This document shows, piece by piece, positions 13,982-23,365 of a stretch of DNA of 25,131 bases. Under the pieces are notes generated by a model that ran no database searches, was not told where the DNA came from, and worked only from the letters and a program-made list of their open reading frames with translations. Where the stretch lies: positions 1 to 25,131 of IMG/VR virus record IMGVR_UViG_3300024999_000368. One strand, given 5' to 3'. Every line of letters begins with the position of its first letter. The first letter of the stretch is position 1. The DNA is from a virus. The translations under genes were made by a program, and so were the position numbers.

Positions 13982-14467
13982 TTATTCCACCTTAATCATT
14001 ACATCCAAAACTTCAAAATCTTCTGCTGATATACCAGTTTCAGGTAATACACCAAAATCAACTTTAACCAAATCCAACTCAATTTCTTCACTCAAAATCT
14101 CGTCATATTCTTTTCTTCTTTTGTCGAGTTCAGCAAAATCATCTTTATAATCTTCAAATAATTCTTCAACTTTCTTATTAAATTCAAAAGTATTACTTAT
14201 ATTAAAACTATTGCTATCCTCACTGAAAATAATATTGCCATTTTCATCTTTCACAGCATATTCTTTAGCAATTTCAATACGCTTATTTTGAAATTCTACA
14301 ACTCTTTCATTTTTCAATGTTTTTTCAACTTCAATTAAAGCATCAATTTCAGGTTGAATTTTTGATAGATTACGTTGAATAGCATAAGCAAATTTTATGT
14401 TTAATGATTTATTGGTTTTAAGATTTGAAAGAAAGTTGTGGAATTTTACTAAATTAGATTTTTTCAT
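13982..14467 (-). CDS. Coiled-coil phage protein, DUF1617-like
   Basis: A 161-residue helical protein with the pattern KFAYAIQRNLSKIQPEIDALI, KRIEIAKEYAVKDENGNI and KKVEELFEDYKDDFAELDKRRKEYDEIL, ending in acidic strands (ELDLVKVDFGVLPETGI). I recall this arrangement in small phage proteins encoded next to tail and fibre genes (DUF1617-type); the match is from memory. ATG 14467 lies about 11 bases after GGGCGGT. It follows the long fibre gene by 78 bases. Such proteins have been regarded as possible tail or fibre assembly factors, but no activity can be read from the sequence. Confidence 0.55.
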   Translation of the reverse strand: MKKSNLVKFHNFLSNLKTNKSLNIKFAYAIQRNLSKIQPEIDALIEVEKTLKNERVVEFQNKRIEIAKEYAVKDENGNIIFSEDSNSFNISNTFEFNKKVEELFEDYKDDFAELDKRRKEYDEILSEEIELDLVKVDFGVLPETGISAEDFEVLDVMIKVE

Positions 14468-14545
14468 ATTATTGAATTACCGCCCTTTTATTCTTATTTT
14501 TTATTTAATTTATATTGCGGTTAACCTCCACCGCAAGGTTGTTGT

Positions 14546-17440
14546 TTATTCTTCGTATGTAACCAGAACTGTACCTGCTCCACCTGCTATTCCAGTTGCA
14601 CCAGTTGGGGTAGTCACATTTACATCACCTGACGAAGCTACATATGCCCTGTAGCAGCTTTCTGTTCCAGTATCTCCAAAACTTGGTGGTACTTTATTGC
14701 CAGAACCAGTTACAATAAGCATATCAAATCCTAAAATCTTTGAAAAAGTTAATCCAGTTGTTACATTAACACTATTGCCTTGTGATGCAGCGGTAAATGT
14801 AAATTTCTTTTGCTTTATTGCAGGGGCGTCTGAACCAAGTTTAGTATAACCAGATATTTTTAAATGAGCACCATTGTCCATTGCGAGAATTACACTATCT
14901 GAACCGTCTCCCATATACCCTAAACGAGTGCCATTTCCCGTTTTCCACTCAAAAAAACCAGTTCTATCAACACTGCCAGAATTAATAGTTACATAACCGT
15001 TAGTACCATCTGAAGTAACAACTGTATTGACATAAACCTCTTTAGTTGTTAATTTTCCATTTGTATCTACACTAAATATAGTTGTATTATCAGAATCTTT
15101 ACCCTCAAACACATTGGTTGAACCGTTATTAGTAGTAGCTTTAACTTCTAGTTTGGCTGTAGGGTTGCTTATACCAATTCCAATATTTCCCGAAGAATCA
15201 ATAAGAAACTTAGGATCTCCTCCTCCAGAGACATAATATAATTTATTATTTTCACGAGAATAACGTAAATAATCATAAGTATCGAAAGCCATTACAGGGT
15301 CAGATACTTCTCCTTCAAAAAGTTGCATTTGGAAATAAGCAGTAGAATCAAGAATGAAGTTATTCCCCTTAATAGCACCATTAACATCTAATAAATATTG
15401 AGGTACAGTAATTCCAATTCCTAATCCAGTATTAGTTAATGTTGCTTTAGTTGTTCCTGCCACTTTCATATCAATAGACGTACTTATACCATCTAATATC
15501 AATGATTTTCCTGCAACGGATTGAATTTTATTATCTACGGTTAATCCTGTATTTATTTCCCAATTGCCTGTTGATTGATTCCATAATATTGCTTTATCTG
15601 TATCACCATTTAAAATTAAACCGCCACCATCAGCTAATATGTCCGTAGGTACATCAGTATTTAAAAGATAAATATTTTTACTCTCAACATTTAAATTTTC
15701 TACATTTACATATGATATTGTACCCTGAACATCTAAATCACCAGTAATTGTCCCACTTCCATTAATTAGCAACTCTTTAGCAGTAACTTTACCATCAGTA
15801 TCAACAGTAAATACATTTGTTTCATCTGAATCTCTACAAACAATAATATTTGAAGTCCCATCATTAGTAGTTCCTTTTATAGTAACTTTACCAACAGCAG
15901 GAGCCCCATCTAAATCTGAAGTATTTATCCCAACATTACCTGTACCAGTAATATTAACATTGCCTGTACCACTAATAATATGAACTGCTGTAGTGGTTGT
16001 ATTATTACCTATTGTTACAGGTTTAGCATGGGCATCAGTTCCTATATTAATTGCACCAGTTCCCTCACTTGAAATATTAATCGCACCAGCACTACCAGAT
16101 GTAATATTAATAGCTTTGTTTGAAGCAGATTTTATTAAAATTGCATCATCAGATTCTATTTTTCTAGTAAATATATTTAAAAATACTTTTAAAAGTGATC
16201 CTAATAATTTTGTATTAGTTTGACTTGGTTCTAAATCATCATCAGTAATAATCTTACCTTTTACTGCATCTTCTGTACTTTTAAGAACAAGATTTTCTCC
16301 GTTTGCGATTCCACCAGCAATTTGTTGTCCACCAGCACGTCCTGTCTGTAATACAACATCAGATGATTCAGCAAAATGGTCATAATCTGATACTAAAATT
16401 GTTCTACCAGTAAAATTAGTTTTAATAATTACAGTATCATTAGCATTTACTGCTATACTACCTACAAGTGTACCAGAATCACTTAATTTATATTGATCGC
16501 CTATGGCTCCATTAGTAAGTGCATTAAAACTAGAAACTGAAATAGCACCTTTATAATTTAAAACCTTAGCAATTAAATCTGACAAGAGATCCCATTTTAT
16601 ATTATTAGTAATAAATGAACCAGTTTGTGAACCTGTTTGATTACATACATAAATCTTCCCATTATTAATACACCATTCATCCTTATTCCAAGTTTTTTCA
16701 CTCCAAGCAGGTGCATAAGAAATCCTTTCATGTGTCATTACCCATCTATCTACTGCTCTCCAAGGTTGTGCTTGTTCAATATTAGTTATAATTGAAAATT
16801 GTTCTGTAGAACTTAGTTCACCATAAATAGATACACCATCAATATAATTAAGAAAACCAGGAATATCTATTTGAATTTCAGTATTAGCAATCCATTCAGA
16901 AATAGGAATAACTTTTTGTAAATACATAATTCCTGTATTATCAGTACCAAAATAAGCACGTAAAACAATATCTTTAGTAGCAGGAATTGAACCAGTTTGA
17001 TAGTATAATCGTGAAATGATTTGACTTTCAGAAGGAGTTACTATATATCCAAAAGATGTTCCAGTTACTTCATTAGTATCATCACTTTGAGTAATAATTC
17101 TAGTTTCTTTTACATTAAGAATGGGCATTTCTGGTTCATTTGTGCCAGAATCACTAAATGGAGCAGGTATTAATAAAAATTTTCCTGAACCAGATTTAGA
17201 AGAAACAACCATATGATGTCCAGCAGCAGAAATAGAAAGATCCCGTCCGATATGTAAAGAATCACCACTTACACGTAAATCAGAATCATTCCAAACTCCG
17301 TTAATGCGTTTTTGAAAAACAGGTGTGCCATTATCATCAATTAATCTAATACTATTATTGGTATTCTCATCACCGACAATATAAGTAATTCCTGAAGAAT
17401 TAGATGTAATTGTAGTTGGACTTTTAGAAAACAAAGGCAT
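14546..17440 (-). CDS. Long tail fibre / receptor-binding protein
   Basis: A 964-residue protein starting at ATG 17440 behind GAGGGGGTG, 3 bases after the upstream stop. The N-terminus (~1-100) reads TYIVGDENTNNSIRLIDDNG and may attach to the baseplate. Around 240-290 an aromatic segment (WSEKTWNKDEWCINNGKIYVC) resembles a CBM5/12-type carbohydrate-binding module. The shaft has beta-prism/beta-helix signatures, including GIGI-x-x-P-x-A/L-L-x-V turns and a ~55-residue unit present twice (about 500-565 and 755-810), each containing KAT/KGT...DSD-x-T-x-F-x-VDT-x-GK-x-T-x-KE. The C-terminus (~880-964) is Gly/Thr/Val-rich, likely the receptor-binding tip. No S74 chaperone tail is visible. Role: host surface recognition. 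Confidence 0.75.
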   Translation of the reverse strand: MPLFSKSPTTITSNSSGITYIVGDENTNNSIRLIDDNGTPVFQKRINGVWNDSDLRVSGDSLHIGRDLSISAAGHHMVVSSKSGSGKFLLIPAPFSDSGTNEPEMPILNVKETRIITQSDDTNEVTGTSFGYIVTPSESQIISRLYYQTGSIPATKDIVLRAYFGTDNTGIMYLQKVIPISEWIANTEIQIDIPGFLNYIDGVSIYGELSSTEQFSIITNIEQAQPWRAVDRWVMTHERISYAPAWSEKTWNKDEWCINNGKIYVCNQTGSQTGSFITNNIKWDLLSDLIAKVLNYKGAISVSSFNALTNGAIGDQYKLSDSGTLVGSIAVNANDTVIIKTNFTGRTILVSDYDHFAESSDVVLQTGRAGGQQIAGGIANGENLVLKSTEDAVKGKIITDDDLEPSQTNTKLLGSLLKVFLNIFTRKIESDDAILIKSASNKAINITSGSAGAINISSEGTGAINIGTDAHAKPVTIGNNTTTTAVHIISGTGNVNITGTGNVGINTSDLDGAPAVGKVTIKGTTNDGTSNIIVCRDSDETNVFTVDTDGKVTAKELLINGSGTITGDLDVQGTISYVNVENLNVESKNIYLLNTDVPTDILADGGGLILNGDTDKAILWNQSTGNWEINTGLTVDNKIQSVAGKSLILDGISTSIDMKVAGTTKATLTNTGLGIGITVPQYLLDVNGAIKGNNFILDSTAYFQMQLFEGEVSDPVMAFDTYDYLRYSRENNKLYYVSGGGDPKFLIDSSGNIGIGISNPTAKLEVKATTNNGSTNVFEGKDSDNTTIFSVDTNGKLTTKEVYVNTVVTSDGTNGYVTINSGSVDRTGFFEWKTGNGTRLGYMGDGSDSVILAMDNGAHLKISGYTKLGSDAPAIKQKKFTFTAASQGNSVNVTTGLTFSKILGFDMLIVTGSGNKVPPSFGDTGTESCYRAYVASSGDVNVTTPTGATGIAGGAGTVLVTYEE

Positions 17441-17443
17441 TTA

Positions 17444-18001
17444 TTACACCCCCTCAGTTATAAGCAAATTCTTATCACCAATTCCACTATGTATACAATT
17501 TATTGCTTGTGTAGAAATAAACCAAGGTTGTAATTCATAATTACCACTTGCACTAATAGGAATACCTTCACTAACCACAGCATCAGTTCCAAATGAAACA
17601 TAAACATTTGTATCACTATCATTAACTATAAGTAGATATTTTCTATTAGAATTAGCAGGGAGGACAGAAGTGGATGTAGTGGACACTGAGATGGTTGTAT
17701 GTGTTAGAGTTAAATTTGGAAATGCTGCTATTACTGTGCGTTGTACACCTAAACCTTGAGGATCTTTTTCGTATGATTGTTGTACAGTCGTACCGTCTAT
17801 AGCAATACCTTTTTGTTTTGTGTTTATGGAGGTTTCGTCTAATTCCCATGTTGTACCATTAAAGATATAATCTATTATATTATCATCTTCTGTGAATAAA
17901 TGAAATAAATCACCCATATCAGCATGAGTTGGTTGATCGTCGATGGAGTCTGCCCAATAATGCTGTAAATGTTTATAGCGAGATGTACTTATGATAGGCA
18001 T
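17444..18001 (-). CDS. Fibre-associated beta-sandwich protein
   Basis: A 185-residue protein. An N-terminal segment with aromatic and acidic residues (YKHLQHYWADSIDDQPTH) is followed by a short strand unit with NGTTWELDE. The C-terminal ~90 residues read RKYLLIVNDSDTNVYVSFG, then VSEGIPISASGNYEL and NCIHSG. This C-terminal pattern recurs in phage baseplate or fibre-base proteins, where it forms a small jelly roll. The start is ATG 18001 after AAGAAGGTGAT, and the next gene begins 3 bases after its stop, so they form one translational unit. Likely links the fibre to the tail. Confidence 0.6.
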   Translation of the reverse strand: MPIISTSRYKHLQHYWADSIDDQPTHADMGDLFHLFTEDDNIIDYIFNGTTWELDETSINTKQKGIAIDGTTVQQSYEKDPQGLGVQRTVIAAFPNLTLTHTTISVSTTSTSVLPANSNRKYLLIVNDSDTNVYVSFGTDAVVSEGIPISASGNYELQPWFISTQAINCIHSGIGDKNLLITEGV

Positions 18002-18070
18002 GTTTGTGTATCACCTTCTTTTTTAATTTATTGTTTATTATTTGTTATTATTTAAAATTAATAAAAATAA

Positions 18071-18093
18071 AAACCCTTATAGATAAAGGGTTT
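18071..18093 (-). terminator. Hairpin terminator upstream of the fibre operon
   Basis: AAACCCTT and AAGGGTTT pair around a short loop and are followed by UUUUUAU on the transcript. Very similar to the hairpin at 11175-11197. Confidence 0.7.
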
Positions 18094-18154
18094 GTGGGAT
18101 TGGATATTTGTATGAAATTGCGGTTTTGTTGTGATTTTTGGTTTTAAAAAATAT

Positions 18155-18204
18155 AAAAATAGGGTAGGGAAGAGGTTGTTATTCTCTAAACCTACCCTAT
18201 TTTT
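18155..18204 (-). terminator. Strong bidirectional terminator
   Basis: A perfect 14-bp stem (AAAAATAGGGTAGG with its complement, 18155-18168 and 18191-18204) has U-runs on both sides. It lies 37 bases after the stop of the gene at 18242 and separates the tail-tube operon from the fibre operon. No promoter between them was confidently found. Confidence 0.8.
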
Positions 18205-18241
18205 ATATTAAATATTCAATAAAAACACTACTCTATCAATA

Positions 18242-18487
18242 TTATTTCAAAGGTAATATTTTAATATTAAAACATCCATTTGTATCTTTATCTAAATCTC
18301 CTTCGTATTCAATAGTGATAATATCACCATTTTTATATTTTTTAGATTGTACAATAGGATTGGAAAAATTAACTGCACAATACCAACCATTTAAATAAAT
18401 ACAACAGAAAGTATCTTTAACATCTTCAATAGTGATATCAAATGTTTTTGTATTTATTACATTAATATTTTCATCTGTTTTTGACAT
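18242..18487 (-). CDS. Small unknown protein after the tail tube gene
   Basis: An 81-residue protein from ATG 18487 behind GGAGG (6-base spacing). It is strand-rich, with a central FCCIYLNGWYCAVNFSNP, then KYKNGDIITIEYEGDL and a C-terminal NIKILPLK, suggesting a small beta-barrel or OB-like fold. Three Cys residues cluster in the middle. It is the last gene of the tail-tube transcript, before the strong terminator. Neither family nor function is recognised; a small tail component is possible. Confidence 0.65.
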   Translation of the reverse strand: MSKTDENINVINTKTFDITIEDVKDTFCCIYLNGWYCAVNFSNPIVQSKKYKNGDIITIEYEGDLDKDTNGCFNIKILPLK

Positions 18488-18528
18488 TATATACCTCCAT
18501 AATAAATTAGAATTATATTATTATTTTA

Positions 18529-19323
18529 TTAACTAGCTGGAATAAGGCTTTCATCATAAACTAGCAAATACCACATATCAGTATTTAGAGGACTCTTCAA
18601 TGCTTCAATAGGAATATCAAGCATACTTGGATCACCACTGGCATTCATGGTAATTTTCCAACTATCTTCTATTTTTGCATTGGGAACAATAATCTGACCA
18701 GCATAATCAGCTTTAGTAAATTCATCTCGTACTAAACAATCCATCGTAAGTTTAAAAGTCCCACCAAAACTACTAGAAGTTACAGAAATTTTCTTAGTAG
18801 TTGCATCACTATCTGCTTTATAATATACTCTTGCAACCATAGCACTCGCTTCAGCAAATGTTAATATTTGTCCAGCAATAGAATATTTTGTACCAGCACT
18901 TGCTGCTGCATCTGCTGCTAAAAGAGTTTTGGGAGTTACCCCATCTGTATCAAGAAGATACACAGAAGTTATTGATTTAATTTTCTTAGGTAAAGTAAGA
19001 GTAGTAACAAGATTAGAAATAGTTGCTTCATAAATCAAATCTATAGGTTGAACACCAGTGGTAATAGTATTACCACTTATAGTTGCTAATGCAATATTGT
19101 CAAATATCGCATCTTGGAGTGTAATTTTTACAGTTTTACCACTTGAAAATCCAATTAACTTGGCGTTACCTCTACCACCTTGAGCATAGACTGTTTCTGA
19201 ACTAGTATCAACTTCAGCCGTTTTTAGTGTTCTCAAAGTTACCAACGCATTATAGGGAGATGTTAAACTTGAAAAAGTTGCATAGGGTGTTTCTCTAATT
19301 GTCCAACGATTAGGTGTTGCCAT
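18529..19323 (-). CDS. Major tail tube protein
   Basis: A 264-residue protein starting at ATG 19323 after AAAGGAGG (10-base spacing). It begins with a strand-rich domain containing ETVYAQGGRGNAKLIGFSSGK and KITLQDAIFDNIALATISGN, typical of siphophage major tail proteins that polymerise into the tube. The middle (~110-190) is an inserted beta domain (ITSVYLLDTDG, AKYSIAGQILTF-type). The C-terminus includes TFKLTMDCLVRDEF and ends WYLLVYDESLIPAS. It is preceded by the chaperone-like and tail-terminator-like genes, as expected, and should be among the most abundant structural proteins. Confidence 0.8.
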   Translation of the reverse strand: MATPNRWTIRETPYATFSSLTSPYNALVTLRTLKTAEVDTSSETVYAQGGRGNAKLIGFSSGKTVKITLQDAIFDNIALATISGNTITTGVQPIDLIYEATISNLVTTLTLPKKIKSITSVYLLDTDGVTPKTLLAADAAASAGTKYSIAGQILTFAEASAMVARVYYKADSDATTKKISVTSSSFGGTFKLTMDCLVRDEFTKADYAGQIIVPNAKIEDSWKITMNASGDPSMLDIPIEALKSPLNTDMWYLLVYDESLIPAS

Positions 19324-19339
19324 AATTTAAATTCCTCCT

Positions 19340-20056
19340 TTAATTTTTGTTTAAAATTTTAATCCAATTAATATCTTTCATATTTATATTTTTACTATCA
19401 ACTGTACCTGCATAAATACCACTTAATGTAAATTGATAATTATCTATTAAACTTAAACGGTCTAAAGCATCATATAATTGAAAAATTGTTAAATCCCAAA
19501 TATTTAATATATTTATATTGTTTGATTTATAAGCAACTCCTGAAATTATACTAGATAAAGTAATTAATTCTTTTTGAGGATGTTCTTTTTTTAAAGCCTT
19601 TATTCTTTCAATAATCTTTCTAGCTTCCTCATTTGCTGGATTATATTCTTCCTCTTTATTTTTTTTAACACAGTTTTGTATTTTTATAATTTTACGAATG
19701 TCATCCCAATTATTTCTATTAATTTTTTTATTATCTATAATAATTTCATTATTACTCATATTTACATCCATTTGTTTAGGTTTTAAAAATAAATCAATTC
19801 CATTTAAAAAAACTTCTAATAATTCCTTTTGTCCTGAATTTAAAAGCAAATCAAATATATTAATTTCTTTATATTCTTCAGGCATTTCAAGAATAAAATC
19901 ATTCACTTCCAATATAAAAATATTTAAATTTTTTAAATATTCTCCATATCCAATTTCAACAATTTCACCAATTGTAAAAGGTTTAATTTCAATTTCATCC
20001 ACAAAAAAAGAACTACCTTTCAATAGTCTTAATTCATCGTCTATTTTTATATCCAT
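19340..20056 (-). CDS. Tail assembly chaperone-like protein
   Basis: A 238-residue protein from ATG 20056 behind AAGGTGG. It begins with a small strand unit (IEIKPFTIGEIVEIGYGEYLKNL), has a charged, Lys/Glu-rich linker (~125-160), and ends with helices containing LITLSSIISGVAYKSNN, NIWDLTIFQLYDALDRL and YQFTLSGIYAGTVDSKNI. I recall this C-terminal pattern from unnamed proteins next to tail genes in Firmicute phages, similar in layout to the Gp15-type tail chaperones. Here it precedes the tail tube gene rather than lying between tube and tape measure. No programmed frameshift site was recognised. Assignment is by position and composition. Confidence 0.5.
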   Translation of the reverse strand: MDIKIDDELRLLKGSSFFVDEIEIKPFTIGEIVEIGYGEYLKNLNIFILEVNDFILEMPEEYKEINIFDLLLNSGQKELLEVFLNGIDLFLKPKQMDVNMSNNEIIIDNKKINRNNWDDIRKIIKIQNCVKKNKEEEYNPANEEARKIIERIKALKKEHPQKELITLSSIISGVAYKSNNINILNIWDLTIFQLYDALDRLSLIDNYQFTLSGIYAGTVDSKNINMKDINWIKILNKN

Positions 20057-20065
20057 AAAACCACC

Positions 20066-20545
20066 TTAAATTTGAAAATCAATAAACTTATAAGATATTA
20101 CACAACCAAAATAATCATCATTTACTTTAAAATCACCACCAGAATAAAGTTCTAAACTGAAATCACCAACATCTTTTTTTTTATTGTACATAGTATCAAT
20201 TTGGTCAAAAATAAAATCTGTTCTTAATCCATTATTTGTCTTCATAAGTGATTTATGAGAAAAAACAAATAATGTAAAAACTCCACTTTTGAATGAGTTA
20301 TTAATATATTTGTAATTCCCAAATGACATAGTGATATAACTCTTAGGTAAATCCTCAATATTGATAGTATATTGGTATGGGAAAATTTGTGAATATATTA
20401 AAGTAGTAGGATCAAAATTGTTTGGTAAATTGTCATTCAAAAATGATTCAGTATTAATTACTAATGCTTTAACTAAATCAGTATTAGTAATTAATTTATA
20501 AAGAATATTATTTTTATATTCAGTTAATCTAGTAAAATTACCCAA
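20066..20545 (-). CDS. Tail terminator / head-tail joining candidate
   Basis: A 159-residue protein with a TTG start at 20545, 9 bases after AAGAGGTGAT. It has an N-terminal helix (YKNNILYKLITNTDLVKALV), then strands (IFPYQYTINI, SYITMSFGNY, GVFTLFVFSHKSLM), a helix (RTDFIFDQIDTMYNKK) and C-terminal strands (FSLELYSGGDF, FGCVISYKFIDFQI). This helix-strand-strand-helix-strand order is that of phage tail terminator proteins, which cap the tube. Its place just upstream of the tail tube gene fits. It follows a mobile endonuclease gene by 30 bases. The assignment is structural inference. Confidence 0.5.
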   Translation of the reverse strand: MGNFTRLTEYKNNILYKLITNTDLVKALVINTESFLNDNLPNNFDPTTLIYSQIFPYQYTINIEDLPKSYITMSFGNYKYINNSFKSGVFTLFVFSHKSLMKTNNGLRTDFIFDQIDTMYNKKKDVGDFSLELYSGGDFKVNDDYFGCVISYKFIDFQI

Positions 20546-20575
20546 TTAAATCACCTCTTTTTTATAATCACCACC

Positions 20576-21949
20576 TTAAAAATCTAATTCTCTTTCTAAT
20601 ATCTCTTCAATTCTATCAAAATTATAATACCATATTTCTAATAGATTTATATTATTACTCTGTGCATATTCTTTTTTACGTTTATCATGCTCTAATTGTT
20701 TAAGAAAATCTTCATAAGATTTATGAAATCCTTTTATGTATTTTTCATGTTGAATTCCTTGAAATTCAATTAATAAATTTAATTTTGGAATGTAAAAATC
20801 ATAAGAAAGTAATCCTCCTTTTAATCCAATTAATCCATCAAATTCTTTTTGTGGTATGTAATAATTTTTATTGTATTTATCTTTATCAATTAATCTAATG
20901 AAATCACATTGATCTATTTTTATAAAACCCTTCTTAATGAAATAATTACTAATTGATTCTTCACCTTTAGAGTATTGGCATTCTGGACAACGGAAATTGT
21001 ATCTATTAGCATCAGATATTTTTCTATAATAATCTTCATGTTTGCCATCTGGACATTTCCACCATGCAAATTTATTACTTTTTTTAGTATATTCATATGG
21101 AGATTTCTTGTTTTTATCACTCCATATTTCTAATACTTGTGGATACAATGTTCCAAGACTATCCAAAGGATGCACTCTCCCATAAAAATTACTACAAAAA
21201 GAGCATCTACTACCATTTATAAACTCATTACAACTAACCTTATAACTCCCATGATAATCTTTTTCTTGACATTTTATATATACAAAATTATGACTTCCAT
21301 AACTAATATTCCAAGGATTTTTTGTGTTCTTCTCCCAATCCCAATATTTATCAAGAAAATTCTCATCTAAATTATCAATACCCCATTGAGCGAATGAGTT
21401 ACAAGAATTACATTGGATAGATCCTTCTTGCCCATTTATAAAAGATACTATATCTTTTAATTCACTTTTATGTACGCCTTTAGGACATTTAAAATAATAT
21501 TTTTTTCTACTACTTCCATAACATACTTCATTTGGTTTATAATTATTTAATTCATAATCCCATCTATCTAAAATATCATATCTATTATTATCTAAACACC
21601 ACTGTTCAAAAGATATAGTATTTTTTAATTTAGATTTAGCAATATTTTTTCCACCATAAATTTTCATAGAACAATCATGACAATAATATTTTCTATCTTC
21701 TTTTACACATTTTAAATAATTATACCATTCTATATTTTTTAACTCTTTACCACAATAATCACACTCAATATCTACTTTTACATGACTACCATTTGGTAAA
21801 TCTTCTACATTTACTAGAAGTTTAGTATTTTTAGGAACAATTAATCTATAATGATCATCTTTTATTCTTGGTATTTTATATTTTTTATTTTCAAAATACT
21901 TAATATTATTTGTTAAATTAATTTCAACTTCTTTAGTTATTAATCCCAT
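20576..21949 (-). CDS. Free-standing endonuclease: multiple zinc ribbons plus Vsr-like (EDxHD) nuclease
   Basis: A 457-residue protein. ATG 21949 lies 8 bases after AAGGAG; the ATG at 21955 is only 2 bases from it. Zinc-ribbon-like units supply Cys pairs at about 63/66 and 90/93, 155 and 180/183, 227 and 249/252, and 299 and 321/324, alternating with W-x-x-x-x-N and YGS segments (DUF4379-like). The C-terminal ~130 residues form a Vsr/PD-(D/E)XK-like nuclease with E330/E331, D384 in YDFYIP, EFQGIQH (395-401) and HD (421-422), the layout of I-Bth0305I-type EDxHD homing enzymes. It splits the head-tail gene cluster. Its leader matches that of the gene at 23671-24840. Homing is inferred. Confidence 0.75.
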   Translation of the reverse strand: MGLITKEVEINLTNNIKYFENKKYKIPRIKDDHYRLIVPKNTKLLVNVEDLPNGSHVKVDIECDYCGKELKNIEWYNYLKCVKEDRKYYCHDCSMKIYGGKNIAKSKLKNTISFEQWCLDNNRYDILDRWDYELNNYKPNEVCYGSSRKKYYFKCPKGVHKSELKDIVSFINGQEGSIQCNSCNSFAQWGIDNLDENFLDKYWDWEKNTKNPWNISYGSHNFVYIKCQEKDYHGSYKVSCNEFINGSRCSFCSNFYGRVHPLDSLGTLYPQVLEIWSDKNKKSPYEYTKKSNKFAWWKCPDGKHEDYYRKISDANRYNFRCPECQYSKGEESISNYFIKKGFIKIDQCDFIRLIDKDKYNKNYYIPQKEFDGLIGLKGGLLSYDFYIPKLNLLIEFQGIQHEKYIKGFHKSYEDFLKQLEHDKRKKEYAQSNNINLLEIWYYNFDRIEEILERELDF

Positions 21950-21956
21950 TTTCATT

Positions 21957-22063
21957 TCTCCTTCCTGTCATAAAGAGTTTTTAAAATGGAAAAAGAGACT
22001 GTGTGACAGCACAATCTCTTTGTTTTTACCTTTAATTTGTTTGCAACCAAATTAAAGAACCAT
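21957..22063 (-). promoter_or_regulatory. Two-hairpin leader of the zinc-ribbon endonuclease gene (copy B)
   Basis: Transcribed strand, 5' to 3': ATGGTT (22063-22058); a perfect 10-bp stem (22057-22048 with 22039-22030) whose apical region is GGTTGCAAAC; GTAA; a 12-bp stem (22021-22010 with 22003-21992, one wobble); TCTTTTTCCATTT; and AGGAAGGAGA (21966-21957). The same blocks occur in the same order at 24841-24940 with different, but again paired, stem sequences. Confidence 0.7.
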
Positions 22064-22103
22064 TATTAAATTTTATAATATTAATTTATATAATTTATTT
22101 TAA

Positions 22104-23288
22104 TTAAAATAAATTTTTAATCTGAATTAACATTCCATCTTTACTAACAATCTGTTCGTCTACACTCTTAACCCATAATTTAATATAACCTAAACTATCA
22201 CCACGTATTATGCAAGTATTATTAACAGTATTTTGTGATGTAATAGTTGCTAATGTAGTAGGTAAATTATCAGTTCCAGTAAGCCAAAAAGTAGATTCTT
22301 TAGTTATTACATTTCCATTGTCCTTGAATATACAACTATAATTACTTGTAAATCCTTTTGTAATAAAATTTGAACCACTAATTTCTACAGTGTAATTATG
22401 TATTTCATCCTCAATAATCTCTATATTAATGCTATCACTAATCGTATTATCTGCACTCATAGAAACACTTATCACAACATTCCCTACATTCAAAATACTA
22501 ACAATTCCATTTTTATCAATAGTGGCAATATCCTCATCTGAACTACTATAAAGCAAATTAGGAGATGAAACAATCTCCTTATTGTCAGTTAATATTGTAT
22601 TAATTATAAGTGATTGAGATTGTGCAATTTGTAGATTGTCATTATTAAGAATGGTAAGTATATATACATGACTTTCCTGTTCAACTTCACTGTACTTCAT
22701 TTTAAAAATTAATAATCCTTGACTACTTATATCATCCGCAACACTTGAAATATAATAATTATATAATCCTATTTTGTATATATCATTAACATCAATTTGT
22801 CTAGTTGTTAAACTGTTTGATACAGTTAAAAATAATGAATTATCAACAGTTTCAATGTATTGATTATTTTCAGTGTTAAGTGATAAAGATTTTGAAATAA
22901 TACAAGGTATTTGATATGAAGTGTTGTTTTTGTATATGGTTAGTGTGTTGTTGGATTTAACCATACCAGCAGTTTTATATGCTTGTATATCATCAATACT
23001 TCCTGTTACTAACCATTTATAACCATCATAATCAACAATAGAACCAGTAGATATATTAGTTTCCATTGGCACATGTAATTTCCTATCATATTTTGTTTGA
23101 TTTAATGGATTGGTAAAATATTGAACTAATGCTCTACAATCTACTCCATCAACAATTACATCAGCACCTTCAGCACTATAATATCTACGAATATCAAAAT
23201 TTTCTTTTGCTTCATTTATAGTTTCTTCTGCTGAATAAAATTGGGAAATATAATCTGTATTATTTAACCATTCTTGTCTTGTATTCAT
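22104..23288 (-). CDS. Head-closure/connector-like protein with C-terminal Ig-like domains
   Basis: A 394-residue protein from ATG 23288 after AAAGGATTGTGA. Residues ~1-125 resemble head-closure or stopper proteins: DVIVDGVDCRALVQYF, KYDRKLHVPM, STGSIVDYDGYKWLVTGSID and an ending NNTLTIYKN. Such proteins seal the head-tail connector. A strand-rich middle (~125-225) follows. Residues ~228-291 match a bacterial Ig-like BIG2 domain: LYSSSDEDIATIDKNGIVSI, then GNVVISVSMSA. Residues ~295-394 look like a second Ig-like unit, with YSCIFKDNGNVI and GYIKLWVKSVD. Ig-like additions on virion proteins often give weak surface binding. Placement between small connector genes agrees. The functional assignment of the N-terminus is moderate. 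Confidence 0.55.
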   Translation of the reverse strand: MNTRQEWLNNTDYISQFYSAEETINEAKENFDIRRYYSAEGADVIVDGVDCRALVQYFTNPLNQTKYDRKLHVPMETNISTGSIVDYDGYKWLVTGSIDDIQAYKTAGMVKSNNTLTIYKNNTSYQIPCIISKSLSLNTENNQYIETVDNSLFLTVSNSLTTRQIDVNDIYKIGLYNYYISSVADDISSQGLLIFKMKYSEVEQESHVYILTILNNDNLQIAQSQSLIINTILTDNKEIVSSPNLLYSSSDEDIATIDKNGIVSILNVGNVVISVSMSADNTISDSINIEIIEDEIHNYTVEISGSNFITKGFTSNYSCIFKDNGNVITKESTFWLTGTDNLPTTLATITSQNTVNNTCIIRGDSLGYIKLWVKSVDEQIVSKDGMLIQIKNLF

Positions 23289-23365
23289 AATTCACAATCC
23301 TTTGTTAGAATATTAAATATAAAGAATGGATAAAATAATAGTTATCCATCCTTTATATAAAATCT

